Below, one piece after another: positions 17,275 through 26,317 of a stretch of DNA of 64,000 nt (within the stretch, counting starts at the first letter, position 1; every line of letters begins with the position of its first letter). The translations under genes were made by a program, and so were the position numbers. Below the pieces are notes generated by a model that saw only the letters and a program-made list of their open reading frames with translations, made no database searches and was not told where the DNA came from. The DNA comes from Actinoplanes campanulatus (lineage in GTDB: Bacteria; Actinomycetota; Actinomycetes; Mycobacteriales; Micromonosporaceae): NCBI RefSeq assembly GCF_014647795.1, contig NZ_BMPW01000017.1, positions 62,001-126,000 on the forward strand. Reading direction: 5' to 3'.

Positions 17275-17985
17275 TCAGCCGGCCTCGCCCAGCTCCGCCA
17301 GCCGGGCCTCGACCTCGGCCAGCTCGGCCCGCAACCGCTCGGCCTGCTGCTGCGCCTCGGCCCGCTCGGCGGACAGGATCTGCTCGACCGCCTCCTGCAC
17401 CCCGGGCACGTCGATCAGCGACACCATCTTCAGCGCCTCGGCCGGCTTGATCACATAGGGGCGGGCCAGCGCCTTGGCGCCCTGGTTGGCGGCGACCGTC
17501 CACTCGCCCTCACCGTAGGCCAGCGTCACCGTCAAACCGGGCGACGGCTTGACCTTCGCCGGGCGGGCCACCTTACGTGGCGCCGCCGGCTCGTTGCTCT
17601 CCTTCACCTCAACAGCTTCCTCACTCTTACGCTGGACCGGCGGTTTCGGCGGCAGCGGCTTGTCGATCAGGAACTCGGGCCCGGACAGCACCGGCTCGGC
17701 CGGTGGCTCCGGCGCCGGGGCCACCTTCTTCGCCGGCACCCCCTTCGGCGCCACCCGCAGATCGGTGGGGGAGAAGGGCAACTCGTCACGCCCGAACCTG
17801 ACCACCACCCACTCGTCGGAGACCGCCGGATCCTCCAGCGCCACGACCTGCCCGATCTGACCGGAGATCTGCCCCGCCGCCTCGGTGAACTGCACCCGCG
17901 GCTTACGCCCGGCCGCCAGCGCCTCCCGGAACTGCTCCAGCTGTTCCGCGCTCAGCCCACCGGCCTCCACACTTGCCGCCGTCAT
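17275..17985 (-). CDS. DUF6319 family protein
   Basis: The protein has 236 residues. The N-terminal part (SAEQLEQFREALAAGRKP) and a compact beta-rich block (EWVVVRFGRDELPFSP) are joined by a Pro/Lys/Glu-rich linker to a C-terminal domain ending in a coiled coil (residues 205-236, AERLRAELAEVEARL). This is the layout of DUF6319 proteins, known only from actinobacteria and without assigned function. ATG 17985 was preferred to GTG 17988 because AAGGTGG is better spaced for it. Confidence 0.7.
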   Translation of the reverse strand: MTAASVEAGGLSAEQLEQFREALAAGRKPRVQFTEAAGQISGQIGQVVALEDPAVSDEWVVVRFGRDELPFSPTDLRVAPKGVPAKKVAPAPEPPAEPVLSGPEFLIDKPLPPKPPVQRKSEEAVEVKESNEPAAPRKVARPAKVKPSPGLTVTLAYGEGEWTVAANQGAKALARPYVIKPAEALKMVSLIDVPGVQEAVEQILSAERAEAQQQAERLRAELAEVEARLAELGEAG

Positions 17986-18071
17986 CACCCAACCACCTTC
18001 GTACGCCTGTATGAGAGCGGCTTCTTTCTACCAGCACCCACCGACAACAACAGCGCACCACACCGAAGTGA

Positions 18072-18779
18072 TCAAGTGCGGAACGGGGGGCGACCGGTCA
18101 CGCAGTACTCCCGCCCGGCCGGATCCACCAGCGTCGTCCAGTCACCCGGCACCCGCCGCACCACCCGCGCACCCAGCCCGGCATGCCGCGCCACCTCGGC
18201 ATCCACGTCGTCACAGGCCAGATCCAGATGCATGCCGGCCGCCTCGCCGCCGGTGCGCTGCATCAGCAACCGCAACGGCATCCCGGCCGGCGGAACCAGG
18301 AAGGAGAACTCCGGCAGATCCGAGAACCCGCGCTCCCACCCGGTCAGCGCAGCCCAGAATTCCACCTCCCGGTCATGCACCGCCTCCGGCAGATCCAGGC
18401 ACACCTGATCCACCAGACCGTGCCGCCCACCCGGCCGCACGCTCTCCCCGGCCCACTCCACGAGGCAGAACAGCAGCCCGGCGGGGGACCGCAGCACCGT
18501 CAGCCCCTCCGCGATCTCGACCAGCTTCGCCCCGAGAGCGGTCGCCCCGTACGACGCGGCCGGCAGATCGTCGACGTGCAGATCCAGATGCACCCGCGCC
18601 GGACCGTCCCCGACCACCTGCACCCGCAGAAACGCGTCCCCCGCCGCGGGCAGCAGCGTCGCGAACGTGCCGTCCTCCCGCCAGTCCGACAGACCGTAAC
18701 CGGTCACCGCCTGCCAGAACGGCACCGCCACCCGGTCCGGGGCGTCCAGGAACCCGGTCATCCACCGCACCGCGATCAC
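18072..18779 (-). CDS. VOC (glyoxalase-like) family protein
   Basis: This 235-residue protein has two vicinal-oxygen-chelate repeats: the first begins FLDAPDRVAVPFWQAVTG and the second DREVEFWAALTGWERG. Each ends in a VHLDLHVDD or MHLDLACDD strand. Such proteins bind small molecules or a metal in a shared pocket and serve as dioxygenases, isomerases or resistance proteins. The GTG start overlaps the phosphoesterase stop by 4 bp, placing it last in a leftward operon. The substrate is unknown. Confidence 0.82.
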   Translation of the reverse strand: MIAVRWMTGFLDAPDRVAVPFWQAVTGYGLSDWREDGTFATLLPAAGDAFLRVQVVGDGPARVHLDLHVDDLPAASYGATALGAKLVEIAEGLTVLRSPAGLLFCLVEWAGESVRPGGRHGLVDQVCLDLPEAVHDREVEFWAALTGWERGFSDLPEFSFLVPPAGMPLRLLMQRTGGEAAGMHLDLACDDVDAEVARHAGLGARVVRRVPGDWTTLVDPAGREYCVTGRPPFRT

Positions 18780-19516
18780 GCCACCCGCCCCGTCCGCATC
18801 GCCGCCGCCACATCCGGGCGCCCGAAACCCTCCGCCGCCACCGCGGCCCGCTCCCACGGATACTCCACCGCCGCGAACGACACCTCCCACCGCCCCGACA
18901 CGTCGTCGACCACCGCATAGCGGGCGTGCGGCGACCCCGCCTCCATCCGGTGCGGATACGGCTCGTCATCGGCATAGGCCGGCCAGCCCACACTGCCCGG
19001 ATTCACCAGCAGCGCCCCACCCGGCAACCGCATCGAACCGGCCAGATGCGTGTGCCCGCACAGCAGCAGCGAATACCCGGACACGTCCCCGAGCCGCGCC
19101 ACCACCTCACCGGCCGTCGCCTCGCGCGCCCCCGACGCCTCGACCGTGTGCATCAGATACCGCAGGTCGTCGTCCGGCGTACCGTGAAATGCCAGCACGC
19201 CGGGTATCGGGGACCGCACCGCGGGCAGCGACCGCAACCACGCCCAATGCCGCTCGGAGAGCACCTGTCTGGTGACCCGGTCGGCCATCCCGATCCGCTC
19301 CGGCCCGAAGGTCAGCAACTGCCGCTCGTGATTGCCGGCCACGGTCGGCAGACCCAGGCCGATCAGCCGGTCCGCCGTGCCCACCGGATCCACATAGCCG
19401 GACAGCAGGTCACCCAGATTGACCGTCAGATCGACGCCGTCGTCCTCGATCGCCGCCAGCACCGCCTCCAGCGCCGGCAGGTTCCCATGCACATCGGAGA
19501 TCACCGCTATTCGCAT
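18776..19516 (-). CDS. Metallophosphoesterase (YfcE/MJ0936-like)
   Basis: This is a 246-residue calcineurin-type phosphoesterase with all metal motifs: ISDVHGN at residues 6-12, NLGDLLSGY, AGNHE and LLCGHTHLAG. The order and short length match the YfcE/MJ0936 branch, which cleaves phosphodiesters. The ATG is preceded by TTGGAGG. It lies 25 bp after the HD-domain gene and overlaps the VOC gene, so it probably belongs to one leftward operon 20704-18072. Confidence 0.87.
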   Translation of the reverse strand: MRIAVISDVHGNLPALEAVLAAIEDDGVDLTVNLGDLLSGYVDPVGTADRLIGLGLPTVAGNHERQLLTFGPERIGMADRVTRQVLSERHWAWLRSLPAVRSPIPGVLAFHGTPDDDLRYLMHTVEASGAREATAGEVVARLGDVSGYSLLLCGHTHLAGSMRLPGGALLVNPGSVGWPAYADDEPYPHRMEAGSPHARYAVVDDVSGRWEVSFAAVEYPWERAAVAAEGFGRPDVAAAMRTGRVA

Positions 19517-19541
19517 CCGGCCATCCTCCAAGATCCACCGC

Positions 19542-20120
19542 TCAGACCGGAAACCCATTCTGAAACGCGAGCCGATCGTCCGCCCCGACCGCCAGCCCCT
19601 GCAGCCGATCGTCGAGCGACATGAACGCCTCCCACACCGCGATTCCCGACACGTCCGCGATCCGCCGCACCAGCAACTGTTCCAGGTCCTCGACCCGGTG
19701 ACCCTTCCAGACCTTGTCGGCCACACTGACCAAATGGTCGTCCACACCGGCCCGCGGGTCATGCCACGATCCGTGTGTCCCGGCGAATCTCGCCAACCCC
19801 GCCGGCACACCACGCTCCAGCAGCAGCCGCTCACCGGCCGGCTCATGCCGCGACCCCGGCACCGACAACTCCTCCGGATGCAGCACCTTGCCGATGTCAT
19901 GGGTCGCCGCCCCGAACAGCACCGCCTCCCGGTCGAACACCACCGCCGGATGCGCCGCCTCCAGCCAGCCCGTCAGGTCGCGCGCCACCGCGAACACCGC
20001 CCGAAGATGCGCACCCAGCCGGGCCGGAGCACCCACCGCGACCAGCAACCCCACCGCCTCCGGCGGCAATTCCGGCCACGGTACGGCACCGCCGCGCACC
20101 GCACGCTCCAGCGTCGTCAC
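19542..20120 (-). CDS. HD-domain protein
   Basis: The protein has 192 residues. The HD motif is ATHDIGKV near residue 60, with a preceding His region and downstream GTHGSWH and HLVSVADKVWKG, which complete an HD phosphohydrolase metal site. Such domains hydrolyse nucleotides or phosphodiesters. The GTG start overlaps the upstream stop by 4 bp. Together with the neighbouring phosphoesterase it could act on a common nucleotide substrate; that is inference from context. Confidence 0.78.
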   Translation of the reverse strand: MTTLERAVRGGAVPWPELPPEAVGLLVAVGAPARLGAHLRAVFAVARDLTGWLEAAHPAVVFDREAVLFGAATHDIGKVLHPEELSVPGSRHEPAGERLLLERGVPAGLARFAGTHGSWHDPRAGVDDHLVSVADKVWKGHRVEDLEQLLVRRIADVSGIAVWEAFMSLDDRLQGLAVGADDRLAFQNGFPV

Positions 20121-20704
20121 AGCGCGCCGACCATCCGGGCGAAATGCTCCCGCACCTCGGGCGACCGCGCGGCGACCACACTCCACACCGCGACACCGCC
20201 GGACACCGCCACCGCGACCCGCGCATCACCCTCGAACCGGTACGTGGCGTCACACCCCTGGTTCAGCGCCCACCCGTACGTCGTCGGCAGCGGCCGCAAC
20301 CACCCACCCAGCCCGGCGATCGCACCCTCCGGCAACCTGTGGTCGAATTCCGTCACCGTGTCGCGCTCCCGCCACAGCAACGTCTCCCACAGCCGCGCGT
20401 ACACGTACTCCGAAAAATGATCCGCATAGCGCGACCCGCCGAACGACACCGGCGGATCGTCCTCGCCCGCGCCCGGATCGACCGTCCAGTCGCCGCAGCC
20501 CTGGCCATCAGACTCCAGTACCAGCGGTTTCCCGCCAACCCGCAGATCACCCGCCCGGGCGATCAGATTGTCCCGGCAGACGGCCGCCATCCGCTCGTCC
20601 CCGCCGTAGCGGAACCACTCCCGCACGGCCGCCGGAAGCGACCCCACCGCAATCTCGTCACCGGGACCACCGACCAGATCGAAAGCCGCCGCGTTCCACA
20701 ACAT
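20117..20704 (-). CDS. Hypothetical protein, first gene of HD/phosphoesterase operon
   Basis: The protein has 195 residues and is soluble, with many Trp and Tyr residues, a GDWTVDPGAGEDDPPVSFGG stretch and a C-terminal beta-hairpin-like region (DARVAVAVSGGVAVWSV). It has no recognised family. The ATG is fixed by the coding pattern but lacks a strong ribosome site. It is divergent from the small gene at 20754 with 49 bp between starts, so both promoters overlap there. Confidence 0.65.
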   Translation of the reverse strand: MLWNAAAFDLVGGPGDEIAVGSLPAAVREWFRYGGDERMAAVCRDNLIARAGDLRVGGKPLVLESDGQGCGDWTVDPGAGEDDPPVSFGGSRYADHFSEYVYARLWETLLWRERDTVTEFDHRLPEGAIAGLGGWLRPLPTTYGWALNQGCDATYRFEGDARVAVAVSGGVAVWSVVAARSPEVREHFARMVGAL

Positions 20705-20753
20705 CCGGCGATTGTGGCAGGATCGGTGCTCATGCTCGACAACCGAAAGGGCC

Positions 20754-21164
20754 ATGCCGCGTAGGCGCCCGCACGACCTGCGCCGCCCGGACCCCGCGCC
20801 CGGCACCCCGCACACCGACATCACCGGCCTGTCCCACCGGGCCAACGCCGCCATCCGGCACGTCGAAGACACCCGCCTCCGGCCCGGCGCCACCGCGAAA
20901 GCACTCGCCATGTGGCGCGAACTGCTCGACCGGCCCGGCCGCTGGCTCGACGGCGACGCCGTCATCAGCCCCGGCCTCGAACCCGAATCCGCCCGCGACA
21001 CCCTCCTCGACGTGACCCGGCGGCTGCCACCCGGACCGCGCCGCGAACTCGAACGCCTCCTGAAACCCCTCGACGACGACTTCTACCGCCGCACCACACC
21101 CCAGGTCCTGAACGGCGGCGAAGACCTCACCCGCTGGTGGTGGCACCGCGACCGCGAACTCTAG
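20754..21164 (+). CDS. Small hypothetical protein
   Basis: This is a 136-residue basic protein; after a disordered Arg/Pro start it is mostly helical (AIRHVEDTRLRPGATAKALA, then PGPRRELERLLKPLDDDFY). AAAGG precedes the ATG. Its TAG stop shares the palindrome CTAG with the stop of a small ORF on the other strand. It is the only rightward gene in a long leftward run. Family unknown. Confidence 0.65.
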   Translation: MPRRRPHDLRRPDPAPGTPHTDITGLSHRANAAIRHVEDTRLRPGATAKALAMWRELLDRPGRWLDGDAVISPGLEPESARDTLLDVTRRLPPGPRRELERLLKPLDDDFYRRTTPQVLNGGEDLTRWWWHRDREL

Positions 21165-21310
21165 GACGACGGCGGCAGGGGGAGCGGCAACCCCGGCAGC
21201 CCGTCCACACACGTGTCCCGGATCAGCTCCGCCCGCACCACGATGATCGTCCGCAACCCGTGCCGCGAATGGTCGACAGTGGGGAAGTGGGCGAGCAGAT
21301 CCGGACCCAT
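21161..21310 (-). CDS. Small ORF, 49 residues
   Basis: A 49-codon frame runs from ATG 21310 with TGAGG about 10 nt upstream to TAG 21161. It encodes LLAHFPTVDHSRHGLRTIIV, then ELIRDTCVDGLPGL and a Pro/Ser tail. Codon third positions are almost all G or C. It starts 10 bp after the stop of the phosphoesterase gene, so it is probably its last operon partner. No family is known. Confidence 0.5.
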   Translation of the reverse strand: MGPDLLAHFPTVDHSRHGLRTIIVVRAELIRDTCVDGLPGLPLPLPPSS

Positions 21311-21320
21311 CCGAGCATCC

Positions 21321-22060
21321 TCACACGAGCAGATCCGCATCCTCGATCACCAGTGGCGACCATCGCGCCGCCCCCGTCCGACCATGCTTCGGATCGACCG
21401 CAATGAACCGGCCACCAGCCGCACGCGTCTGCGTACGCCGGGCCTCCCAGTCCACCGTCGACCGCTGCCGGATCCGCTCCTCACACATCCAGCTCTCATG
21501 CTGATAGCTGACGATCGCCGAATGCCCGTGGATCTGCGAGAACGGCATCCACTCGGCCAGCCAGCCGCCGTACAACTCCGGCGGCTCCACCCACAACGGC
21601 CCGCCATAACCCCACAACAACGGCTCCGGCCGGGTGTTCAGCAACTCCGCCGCCGTCACCGGCCCACCCAGATCCCGCCACACCGCCGGCGACAACCGGC
21701 ATGCGTGATCAGAAAATCCTCACCCCCACCGGTACGGACAGCAGCCGCCACCCGCAACCGCTCCGTCAACCACCACCGCTCCAACAGCCGCGCATCCGGC
21801 TCCGACAACGGCTCCGGCCAGAACGGCTCACCACCGACATACGGCGCCTCATGATTACCCAGCAACTGCACCCACCGCGGCGAACCCTCCGCCATCCGCT
21901 CCGCCACGATCCGCAGCGCCCCCGGCGTGTCCGGCCCACGATCCACCAGATCACCCACCTGGACCACCACCGTGTCCGGCGCCCCGATCAGCGGCTCCAG
22001 CACCCGCGCCAGCTCCGCCGAACAGCCACCCACATCCCCGATCACCACCACCGTCGTCAC
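21321..22060 (-). pseudogene. PP2A-type metallophosphoesterase with 1-nt frameshift
   Basis: The first frame (from ATG 22060) gives IGDVGGCS, VGDLVDRGPDT, LLGNHEAPY and DFLITHAG, the metal motifs of a calcineurin/PP2A-like phosphatase. It then runs out of bias and stops near 21656. The continuation (LSPAVWRDLGGP, then GGRFIAVDPKHGRTG, down to 21321) is in another frame. One nucleotide is missing right after the ITHAG codons near 21694. Adding a base would give an intact protein of about 246 residues. Real loss and sequencing error cannot be told apart here. Confidence 0.8.
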
Positions 22061-22476
22061 ACCGGCATCGCCCCGGCCAACTCCCGCGCCAGCGCCATCA
22101 GCCGCTCACCATCACCAGCTGGCGCGATCCCGCCGACACCCACCGAAACATCCCGCCGACTCGTGCCGACCTGCCCCGACAACGACGGCAACTCACCGCC
22201 CGCCCGCTGCACCAGCACCATCGCCGCCGGCAGAAACCCCTCCAACAACGACCGCAGCACCGCATGACTCGACGCCCGGTACTCCCGCACCAGCGCATCC
22301 ACGAACGGCACGAACACGTCCAGGTCGACCTCGTACTCATCCCGGCAGTTGTCCACCACACCCGGCGGCAAACCCACCACCGGAGCCACCGCCGCACACG
22401 ACCGGTAGAACAACTGCGCCACCCGATCGGACGGATTCCACAACGTCAGATCATCAACCTTGAAGTACCGACTCAC
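22057..22476 (-). CDS. Hypothetical protein upstream of phosphoesterase
   Basis: The protein has 139 residues from GTG 22476; GTG 22563 would add 29 residues but that stretch has weak third-position bias. It is helical (DVFVPFVDALVREYRASS, then ERLMALARELAGAMPV) with a conserved-looking WNPSDRVAQLFYRSCAAV start. It has no signal peptide or known domain. Its stop overlaps the phosphoesterase start by 4 bp (ATGA), so the two were made together. Confidence 0.6.
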   Translation of the reverse strand: MSRYFKVDDLTLWNPSDRVAQLFYRSCAAVAPVVGLPPGVVDNCRDEYEVDLDVFVPFVDALVREYRASSHAVLRSLLEGFLPAAMVLVQRAGGELPSLSGQVGTSRRDVSVGVGGIAPAGDGERLMALARELAGAMPV

Positions 22477-22634
22477 CCACTCATGATCACAAATCCCCGC
22501 CGCCCACCGCCAAGCCTGCCCCGGCACACATCCGAGATCAGGGCACGGATCCTCGCGCGGCACGTCGCCACCGGATCGAACCCGGACGGATCAGCGAAGC
22601 GATGGCGGTCCAAACCCTGCCGCGCCGACAGTCG

Positions 22635-23213
22635 CTATCCATTCGGCACATCCAGGAAGCGCCGCCTCTCCGCCCAGTTGAGGCGGGCCTCCGCGAGGAT
22701 CGCCGCCAGCGTCCCGTGCTGGTAGACGGGCTGGCGGCTGCTGTCGGCGGACTCGCCGAACCAACGCCATTCGGGATTCAGCAGCGGCTCCTGCTCCGCT
22801 TTCGGCTCCTGCCAGTTGAGGTGCAGGAACAGGCCGTGCCGGTAGCCGAGCTTGGTCAGGAGATCCTGAACGCTCTCCTCACTGCCACCGCCCCGCCCGG
22901 AGGTGATCTTCAGCTCCAGGATGAGGAGGTTGTGCCGAGAACCCTCACCGGTCCGGCGGTGGACGATCACATCAGGGCGTCGCCCGGCGCCTGCGGAATC
23001 CCTCTTGATCTCGTCGAGTCCGGCCCGGTTGTACTCGCAGTCGACGTCCCATGACCGGGAGAACTGCGGAACGAGCAGGCGAGCGAGATGGGCGGACGCC
23101 GTCAACTCGGACACCGGCCGTTTGCCGTGGTGAGGCACGAACAGCGAGTATTCGTCCACGATCAGATTACGCAGGGCGATTCGTACACGGCTCTCTACGC
23201 CGTCTCTCTTCAT
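22635..23213 (-). CDS. PD-(D/E)XK nuclease-like hypothetical protein
   Basis: This is a 192-residue protein whose centre reads RRPDVIVHRRTG, 12 residues, then LLILELKIT. That is the PD...(D/E)XK arrangement of restriction-like nucleases on two adjacent strands, with an upstream Glu (CEYNR). Its codon use is less GC-biased than its neighbours, hinting at transfer. The family could include Mrr/HSDR-like or Holliday-type nucleases, or a non-catalytic fold. It has no methylase or other defence partner beside it. Confidence 0.6.
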   Translation of the reverse strand: MKRDGVESRVRIALRNLIVDEYSLFVPHHGKRPVSELTASAHLARLLVPQFSRSWDVDCEYNRAGLDEIKRDSAGAGRRPDVIVHRRTGEGSRHNLLILELKITSGRGGGSEESVQDLLTKLGYRHGLFLHLNWQEPKAEQEPLLNPEWRWFGESADSSRQPVYQHGTLAAILAEARLNWAERRRFLDVPNG

Positions 23214-23635
23214 GGCTTCCGATCATGCACCGCTGGGGCGTGGAAGGCTGCCCTCAGCAACGCAGTACACCAGGCAGGGGAGTGGAACACTTGTACGACG
23301 AGTGGCAAATTCCATCCGCCGCGCCTGGCTACCGGCCAGCGAACGGCGGCGACGACGCTGCGGGGAGCGAACGCCCGCATGGCAGGAGTCACGTCTCTGA
23401 GTCATGAGCGATTTGAATGCGACGCATGCCCGAGCAGCCGCCTGGTGACTCTCGCGCCGGAAAGGCCGGCGGGCGCTCACGGCTTGGACAGGCCCTCTCC
23501 CGGGCCCATATTTGCCAGGTCGATAATCGATATTATGTCAACCAAGCGAAAAGCGGGGCACACCCAACCCCTCCCCACGAGGACGCCGCCGACCCCCGGG
23601 CGACAACCCGAAGACCAGCGGCGCCCCACCGCCAC
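23214..23635. other. 422-bp region without a supported gene
   Basis: The frames here have low G+C at third positions and no ribosome sites. An AT-rich inverted repeat ATAAT-CGAT-ATTAT lies at 23523-23536, unusual in this GC-rich DNA and a possible operator or promoter core. Otherwise I see nothing. Confidence 0.5.
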
Positions 23636-25210
23636 CTACCGCTTGAACTCCGTGGTCAGCGAGTACAACCGCTCAGCAAGCCGAGACAACTCGTTGGCAG
23701 CCAAAGCCGTGTTCGACGCACCCTCATGCGTCGTATCGGTCGCCGCCGTCACATCCGACATCGAACGAGAAATGTCACCGGACGACTGAGCCGCCACCGC
23801 CACACTGCTGCTGATCGCCTCCGAAGCCGTCGTCTGCGCATCCACCGCCCGATTGATCGACACCTGAATCTCATCGATCCGGGCGATCACCGACGTGATC
23901 CGCGAGATCGCCTCGATCGCGCTCGCCGTGTCAGCCTGCATCGCCATCATCTTCGCGTCGATGTCCTCCGTGGCATCCGACGTCTCCCGCGACAGCTCCT
24001 TGACCTCACCGGCCACCACAGCGAAGCCCTTACCCTGCTCACCGGCCCGCGCCGCCTCGATCGTCGCGTTCAAAGCCAGCAGATTCGTCTGCCCGGCAAT
24101 CGAATTGATCACGTTGAGAACCGCCGCCACCTCAGCGCTCGACTCCTGCAGCCGCGTCATCGTCTGACTCGTCTCCGCAGCCAGCGTCACCGCCTCCCGG
24201 GCCACCGTGGTCGCCTCGGTCACCGCGTTCGAGATGTCACCGATGACCGACTGAAGCCCCTCGGTCGCCAACGTCGCCGAATTGACGCTGCCACTGACCT
24301 CCGCCACGTTGCCCGAAGCGCGCTGCGCCTGCTCCGAAGCCACCTGCGCACCCTCGGAAAGCTGCTCACTGGTCGCGGTCAACTCGGTCGACGCGGCCGA
24401 CAACGCGCTCGCGTTGTCGGTGATCTCACTCACCGCACCACGCATCGTCTCCACCACAGCGTCCAGACTGCGCGACAGATCGGCCAGCTCGTCGCTGCCG
24501 TCGACCACCACCCGCGCGGTCAGATCCTTGGCCGCCAGCGCCTGAGCCGCCCGTACCGTCGCGTCGATCCGCCGCGACATCCGACGGACCAGCAGCACCG
24601 CCGTACCGCCGAGGGCCAGCGCGGCCACCACCGCGGTACCCAGAGTGAACGCCTTGGCCCGGCCCGCCGTCGCGTTGGCCGACTCGGTCGCGTCGTCGGC
24701 GTACTGCGCGATCGTCGCCTCCAGCTCCGGCAGCGACCGATCGAACTGCTGGTAGGTCTCCTCGAACGCCGGCCGCGCCGCCGCCGCCGCGGTCCGCTTC
24801 GGGTCGGAATAGGTACGGCTGGCCAGCGTCACGAGCCGCTGGCCCTGCGCCACGAACGCATCGACGGTCTCGTCCATCGCATCGATCTGGCCGGCCACCT
24901 CCGGCAGGTTCTGACGAGTCGCGTCCAGCCCGTCGCGCAGACTGCCCACATGGATGGCCAGCCGGTCCAGCACCTCCTGCCGTTCGGTGCTGCTGTTGGT
25001 GATCAGGGCGGCCATCACGTCGGCCCGGAACGCCGTACGCGCGGCGTCGGCTCGCTGGGCGGACCGCTGCGCCGCCGCGGCGTCGCGCACGACCGCGTTG
25101 CTGTCGGTGAGTTGTGACATGCCCAGGTACCCGATGCCGCCGGCGGCGAGTACCAGTACGAATCCGGCCACGGCCAATGCCAAGACCTGGTGGCGGAGCT
25201 TCATGCGCAT
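23636..25210 (-). CDS. Methyl-accepting chemotaxis protein
   Basis: This is a 524-residue chemoreceptor. A first membrane helix spans residues 8-28 and a four-helix-type outer domain follows to about 185. A second helix ([18 protein letters not shown]) leads to a HAMP domain, then the long signalling coiled coil with its hairpin tip [20 protein letters not shown], then [18 protein letters not shown]. It senses an unknown ligand and controls CheA. GAAGGG precedes the ATG. A FliA-type promoter (25245-25272) drives it, back to back with one for the divergent solute-binding lipoprotein. Confidence 0.93.
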   Translation of the reverse strand: MRMKLRHQVLALAVAGFVLVLAAGGIGYLGMSQLTDSNAVVRDAAAAQRSAQRADAARTAFRADVMAALITNSSTERQEVLDRLAIHVGSLRDGLDATRQNLPEVAGQIDAMDETVDAFVAQGQRLVTLASRTYSDPKRTAAAAARPAFEETYQQFDRSLPELEATIAQYADDATESANATAGRAKAFTLGTAVVAALALGGTAVLLVRRMSRRIDATVRAAQALAAKDLTARVVVDGSDELADLSRSLDAVVETMRGAVSEITDNASALSAASTELTATSEQLSEGAQVASEQAQRASGNVAEVSGSVNSATLATEGLQSVIGDISNAVTEATTVAREAVTLAAETSQTMTRLQESSAEVAAVLNVINSIAGQTNLLALNATIEAARAGEQGKGFAVVAGEVKELSRETSDATEDIDAKMMAMQADTASAIEAISRITSVIARIDEIQVSINRAVDAQTTASEAISSSVAVAAQSSGDISRSMSDVTAATDTTHEGASNTALAANELSRLAERLYSLTTEFKR

Positions 25211-25244
25211 GTGGGGAACCCTTCGAGATGAACCGACGCTCCGG

Positions 25245-25272
25245 ACATCGGCTGTCGGGGCGGCGTTCTGAG
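25245..25272 (-). promoter_or_regulatory. FliA-type promoter of chemoreceptor gene
   Basis: On the minus strand CTCA (25272-25269) is followed after exactly 16 nt by GCCGATGT (25252-25245), close to the flagellar sigma consensus (TAAA or CTCA, N15-16, GCCGATAA). Transcription would start about 28 nt before the ATG, leaving room for the GAAGGG ribosome site. Confidence 0.7.
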
Positions 25273-25274
25273 GG

Positions 25275-25302
25275 CTCAGGTTGCGGCGTCGACCGGCGAT
25301 AG
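25275..25302 (+). promoter_or_regulatory. FliA-type promoter of solute-binding lipoprotein gene
   Basis: CTCA (25275-25278), 16 nt, GGCGATAG (25295-25302). The minus 35 element lies 2 bp from that of the divergent chemoreceptor promoter, together forming TGAGGGCTCA. The start site would be about 50 nt before the ATG at 25359. Confidence 0.6.
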
Positions 25303-25358
25303 ATAGGTCCGTCGGCCGGAGGTTTTTCGGCGTTCCCCGTCTAGCGGAGAGTAGTTTG

Positions 25359-26198
25359 ATGCGGAAGTTTGCCAGTCTGACCGGCCTTGCCGTGGTCCTC
25401 GCGTTGGCCGGATGCGGCGCGCCGGACGAGCGCCGGGCCGAGGATCCTCTTGCCGCCGCCCGGGCTCTGGTGCCGGAGGACATCCGGGCCGCGGGCAAGC
25501 TCACCGTCGCCTCCGACCTGATGTTCGAGCCGATGGAGTTTGTCGAGGGCGGTGAGCAGAAGGGGTTCGAGGTGGATCTGGCCACGGCGGTGGCCGACCG
25601 GCTCGGACTGTCGCTGGAATTCGTGCAGACGGCCTGGGAGGACCTGCGCCCGCACGTCATCAGTGGCAAGGCCGACGTGGTGATGTCGTCGATGACGGAC
25701 ACCGCCAAGCGGCAGGAGGAGGTCGACTTCGTCGATTACCTCAATGTCGGGTCGTCGATCGTGGTCCGGGCTGACGTTTCCGGCGTGGAGACGCTGGATG
25801 ACCTGTGCGGGCACCGGGTGGCGGTGCAGGCGGAGTCGATTTATCAGGACCTGGCCGAGAGTCAGGCCAAGCGGTGCCCGGCCGGGCGGCCGTTGCGGAT
25901 CGTGGTGGCGCCGGACGGCAAGATCGCGGTGCTCGACGGTAAGGCGGAAGCGTATCTGCACGACTATCCGATCGCGGTGGTGGCGGCCGAGAAGGATGCG
26001 ACGTTGAAGGTCGTCGGCGAGCAGATCGAGGCCGCGCCGTACGGGATCGCCGTCGCCAAGGAGCGTGCCGGGTTGCGGACCGCGATTCAGACGGTGCTGT
26101 TTCAGCTGTTCCGTGACGGCACCTATGACGAGTTGCTGAAGAGGTGGAACATCACCGAGGGCAGTCTCAAGACCGGCGCGATCAACGGTGGCGCCTGA
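25359..26198 (+). CDS. Solute-binding lipoprotein (SBP family 3)
   Basis: The protein has 279 residues. A lipoprotein signal peptide ends in the lipobox LAGC (Cys 19). The rest follows family 3 amino-acid-type binding proteins: [51 protein letters not shown] and a C-terminal [16 protein letters not shown]. No permease or ATPase gene is nearby, so it may serve sensing, not uptake. It shares a divergent control region with a chemoreceptor, which suggests it delivers ligand to that receptor; this is inference. GGAGAG precedes the ATG. Confidence 0.88.
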   Translation: MRKFASLTGLAVVLALAGCGAPDERRAEDPLAAARALVPEDIRAAGKLTVASDLMFEPMEFVEGGEQKGFEVDLATAVADRLGLSLEFVQTAWEDLRPHVISGKADVVMSSMTDTAKRQEEVDFVDYLNVGSSIVVRADVSGVETLDDLCGHRVAVQAESIYQDLAESQAKRCPAGRPLRIVVAPDGKIAVLDGKAEAYLHDYPIAVVAAEKDATLKVVGEQIEAAPYGIAVAKERAGLRTAIQTVLFQLFRDGTYDELLKRWNITEGSLKTGAINGGA

Positions 26199-26214
26199 CG
26201 TCGTGTTCTTCGGA

Positions 26215-26248
26215 GTCCCGTCACCGTTGATCGCGCCGGTGACGGGAC
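26215..26248 (+). terminator. Terminator hairpin after solute-binding protein
   Basis: A perfect 12-bp stem (GTCCCGTCACCG and its complement) with a 10-nt loop lies 17 bp after the stop codon. Confidence 0.75.
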
Positions 26249-26317
26249 GTCCGTGTTGATCGACAGGGTGTCCCCTGATCGCCTGGTGATGGTCTGCTGC
26301 CCCTGGTGAATCTGGGT

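Noticed and set aside
23214-23480. Small frames before the PD-(D/E)XK-like gene
   Set aside because: They have no ribosome sites, low G+C at third positions and no recognisable motif.
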